DNA of 64,000 bases from Microbacterium wangchenii (lineage in GTDB: Bacteria > Actinomycetota > Actinomycetes > Actinomycetales > Microbacteriaceae), in contig NZ_CP038266.1 in the NCBI RefSeq assembly GCF_004564355.1, positions 2,418,001 to 2,482,000 on the forward strand, given 5' to 3'. A program made the position numbers and the translations under genes. How positions within the stretch are numbered: position 1 is the first letter of the stretch; every line of letters begins with the position of its first letter. Of this stretch, positions 61,802 to 64,000 are shown piece by piece. The notes beneath the pieces are model-generated. The model did not search any database. It saw only the letters and a list, made by a program, of their open reading frames with translations, and was not told where the DNA came from.

Positions 61802-62029
61802 ATGACCGCGTCGCAATCCGGCCCCGCCGAAGTCGCGGCTCTGTCGTTCGAGCAGGCCCGCGACGAGCTCGTCCGCGTCGTCGCCGAACTCGAGCAGGGC
61901 GCTCCCACCCTCGAGGAATCCCTCACGCTGTGGGAGCGCGGTGAAGCCCTCGCGGCGCGCTGCGAGGAGTGGCTGCTGGGGGCAAAGCGCCGACTCGACG
62001 CGGCGCGCGCCGACGCTTCGGAGTCGTGA
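61802..62029 (+). CDS. xseB: Exodeoxyribonuclease VII small subunit
   Basis: A 75-residue helical subunit that assembles with XseA. LSFEQARDELVRVVAELEQGAPTLEESLTLWERGEALAARCEEWL is laid out as the family's two helices. ATG at 61802 was preferred over ATG at 61793 because TAGGAT (61789-61794), which includes the xseA stop, lies seven bases before it. Its stop overlaps the next start (TGATG). Confidence 0.93.
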   Translation: MTASQSGPAEVAALSFEQARDELVRVVAELEQGAPTLEESLTLWERGEALAARCEEWLLGAKRRLDAARADASES

Positions 62030-62658
62030 TGGCCCGCGTCGTGGCGGAGCTCGGTCGTCCCGAGACTCCGGATGAGACCGCCGCCCGCAAGGCCGCGTCC
62101 TCCCAGGCGTACCGCTCCAGCAAGACCTTCCGCAATCTCCTGGTCGCCCTCGGGGTGATCCTGGCCGTGGTCGCCGTGGTGATCTTCGGCGTGCCCCGTG
62201 GCGAGATCCCCGAGCCGCCCCCCATCGACGTCACGGCCGAAGCCGCCGCGCTCAGTGAGACGCTGCAGCGCCCCGTGCTCGACCCCGACCTGCCCGAGGG
62301 CTGGCGCGTGAACGCGGCATCCCTGGAGGGTGGCAGCGTGGACGCCTGGACGGTCGTGACCGTCCCCGCCCGCACCGCCGGCTTCCTCCGCGTGTCGCAG
62401 GGCTTCGACGCCGACGAGTCGTGGCCGCTCGAGCTCCTCGCCGGCACCCGCCCCGACGGCACCCTGACGATCGACGGCATCGTGTGGGACGAGTACCACG
62501 TGTCCGACCCCTCGCGGGCCGGCAACGTGTCGTACGCGCTGGGCACGCAGGCCGGAGCCGATCGCATCCTCGTCTACGGCTCGTCCTCCCCCGAAGCTGC
62601 GGCCTCCCTCGCCGAGGCGCTCGCGCCTCAGATCACCGACCTGCGAGCGACCCCGTGA
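62029..62658 (+). CDS. DUF4245 family protein
   Basis: A 209-residue membrane-anchored protein: cytoplasmic N-terminus of about 35 residues, one membrane segment (FRNLLVALGVILAVVAVVIFGV) and an extracytoplasmic domain with PVLDPDLPEGWRVNAASLEGGSVDAW and TLTIDGIVWDEY. DUF4245 is an actinobacterial family of unknown function that is regularly found by xseB, as here. Overlaps both neighbours by a few bases, so it is in the xseAB operon. Confidence 0.9.
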   Translation: MARVVAELGRPETPDETAARKAASSQAYRSSKTFRNLLVALGVILAVVAVVIFGVPRGEIPEPPPIDVTAEAAALSETLQRPVLDPDLPEGWRVNAASLEGGSVDAWTVVTVPARTAGFLRVSQGFDADESWPLELLAGTRPDGTLTIDGIVWDEYHVSDPSRAGNVSYALGTQAGADRILVYGSSSPEAAASLAEALAPQITDLRATP

Positions 62659-63308
62659 CCGCCCCCGCCGCCACACCCCGCGGGGTGTGGGATGAGATGC
62701 GGCAGGGCAACGCCCGCTTCGTCGCGGGCGAACCCCGCCATCCCCGGCAGGACGTCGAACGTCGCCACGAGCTGGCGGGCGGGCAGCGTCCACGCGCGGC
62801 CCTGTTCGGATGCTCCGACTCGCGCCTCGCGGCGGAGATCATCTTCGACGAGGGCCTGGGCGACCTGTTCGTCGTGCGCAACGCCGGCCAGATCATCTCC
62901 GACTCGGTCGTGGGCAGCCTGGAGTACGCCGTCGCGGTGCTGGAGGTGCCGCTCATCGTCGTGCTCGCCCACGATGCGTGCGGCGCCGTGGGCGCGGCGA
63001 TCGAGAGCGTGCAGCCCGACGCCCCGCTGCTGCCCCCGCTCATCTGGCGTCAGATCGCCTCGATCGTGCCCGCCGTCCGGCGCGTGCAGCGCGCCGACCC
63101 CGCCGCGGCCGCCGGCGCGATCGACCCGGAACAGGTCGGTCGCGTGCACCTGCGCGACACCGTGACGCAGCTGCTGCACGCATCCGAACTGATCAGCGAG
63201 GCCGTCGCCGAGGGGCGCCTGGCCGTCGTCGGCGCGAACTACCGACTCGCCGAGGGCACCGCCGCCCCCGTCGTGATCGTTGGCGACGCGGGCGACCCGC
63301 TGCCCTGA
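62655..63308 (+). CDS. Beta-carbonic anhydrase
   Basis: Zinc enzyme of 217 residues interconverting CO2 and bicarbonate. Zinc ligands Cys53 (FGCSDSR), His106 and Cys109 (AHDACGAV) are visible, with the Asp55-Arg57 dyad. [22 protein letters not shown] is the standard second block. GTG at 62655 overlaps the DUF4245 stop (GTGA), so it belongs to the same transcription unit. Confidence 0.95.
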   Translation: MTAPAATPRGVWDEMRQGNARFVAGEPRHPRQDVERRHELAGGQRPRAALFGCSDSRLAAEIIFDEGLGDLFVVRNAGQIISDSVVGSLEYAVAVLEVPLIVVLAHDACGAVGAAIESVQPDAPLLPPLIWRQIASIVPAVRRVQRADPAAAAGAIDPEQVGRVHLRDTVTQLLHASELISEAVAEGRLAVVGANYRLAEGTAAPVVIVGDAGDPLP

Positions 63309-63345
63309 CCATCCAGACCACCATCGGCAACAGGAGGACGACGAC

Positions 63346-64000
63346 GTGACCGAGACCGAGTACCGCATCGAGCACGACACCATGGGCGAGGTGCGCGTTC
63401 CCAAGGACGCGCTGTACGCCGCGCAGACCCAGCGCGCGGTGGAGAACTTCCCCATCTCCGGTGACGCGCTCGATCCGGCGCAGATCGTGGCGCTGGCGCG
63501 CATCAAGAAGGCCGCGGCGCTGGCGAACAAGGAGCTCGGCACCCTCGACGGCGCCGTCGCCGACGCGATCGCGCGCGCCGCCGACCGCATCATCGCCGGC
63601 GAGCACGCCGACCAGTTCCCCATCGACGTCTACCAGACCGGCAGCGGCACGTCGTCGAACATGAACATGAACGAGGTGCTCGCCACCCTCGCCACGCGCG
63701 ACCTCGGCTCCCCCGTGCACCCCAACGACCACGTCAATGCGTCGCAGTCCTCCAACGACGTGTTCCCCACGTCGGTGCACATCGCCGCGACGCAGGCGCT
63801 CATCGACGACCTCATCCCCGCGCTGGACCACCTCGCCGTCGCCTTCGAGGAGAAGTCCGAGGCGTGGAAGGACGTCGTGAAGTCCGGCCGCACGCACCTG
63901 ATGGATGCAACGCCCGTCACCCTCGGCCAGGAGTTCGGCGGGTACGCGCGCCAGATGCGCCTGGGCATCGAGCGCGTCCAGGCCGTCCTGCCCCGCGTCG
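63346..64000 (+). CDS. fumC: Fumarate hydratase class II; 3' end outside window
   Basis: TCA-cycle enzyme hydrating fumarate to malate. The first 218 codons are visible: [57 protein letters not shown] and [20 protein letters not shown] with the catalytic His region. The rest, including the GSSxMPxKxN loop, lies right of base 64000. AGGAGG is upstream of the GTG start. It follows the carbonic anhydrase by 37 bp in the same direction. Confidence 0.95.
   Translation, partial: MTETEYRIEHDTMGEVRVPKDALYAAQTQRAVENFPISGDALDPAQIVALARIKKAAALANKELGTLDGAVADAIARAADRIIAGEHADQFPIDVYQTGSGTSSNMNMNEVLATLATRDLGSPVHPNDHVNASQSSNDVFPTSVHIAATQALIDDLIPALDHLAVAFEEKSEAWKDVVKSGRTHLMDATPVTLGQEFGGYARQMRLGIERVQAVLPRV

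Overview
The window is chromosomal DNA of a high-GC actinobacterium, most likely a Microbacterium or close relative in the Microbacteriaceae. This rests on base composition, dense gene packing with ATGA/GTGA overlaps, many GTG starts, families typical of that group (DUF222/HNH endonuclease, DUF4245, DUF6264, GAP family, GlsB), and the ispH / xseA / xseB / DUF4245 / fumC neighbourhood. At least seventeen genes start six or seven bases after a TAnnnT -10 box, which indicates many leaderless mRNAs. I see no rRNA, tRNA, CRISPR array, insertion sequence, prophage or replication origin.

Layout. 1-3.2 kb: glycine cleavage operon gcvT-gcvH-gcvP (gcvP cut by the window edge) behind a tandem glycine riboswitch, reading leftward. 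3.4-13.3 kb: MarP-like membrane protease, glycosyltransferase, an SDR/TetR pair bracketed by two copies of a palindromic repeat, an ABC exporter, a DHA2-type drug efflux pump, a DJ-1/PfpI protein and a cNMP-domain flavin reductase. 13.3-18.4 kb: Fpg/Nei glycosylase, a NarL-type two-component system with a membrane protein, PncC and a GNAT acetyltransferase. 18.4-30 kb: FGE-sulfatase-like protein, GlsB, a CBS / DUF2188 / ThDP-enzyme operon, VOC proteins, an Lrp regulator divergent from an APC permease, a LysR-type DNA-binding domain without effector domain, and an ABC-F ATPase.

30-43 kb is accessory-like: small membrane proteins, a family-2 glycosyltransferase broken by two in-frame stops, a large LuxR-type regulator with a degenerate P-loop, an alpha/beta hydrolase lacking the nucleophilic serine, an AraC/GyrI regulator, an IMPACT protein, a second two-component system, and a TetR/SDR pair around a perfectly placed 22-bp operator. 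43-48 kb holds a paralogue of one of the membrane proteins, an MFS sugar-type transporter, a TetR/DUF4386 pair with twin operators, a zinc-ribbon microprotein and a decayed copy of the 3' end of the MFS gene.

49-64 kb is mostly housekeeping: ychF, a methyltransferase, a DnaQ-like exonuclease with a tandem repeat, rmuC, a CPBP protease with an apparent frameshift, an HNH endonuclease, glpX divergent from fbaA (gluconeogenesis/glycolysis), a MOSC protein, ispH (isoprenoids), xseA/xseB (exonuclease VII), DUF4245, a beta-carbonic anhydrase, and the start of fumC (TCA cycle) running off the right edge.
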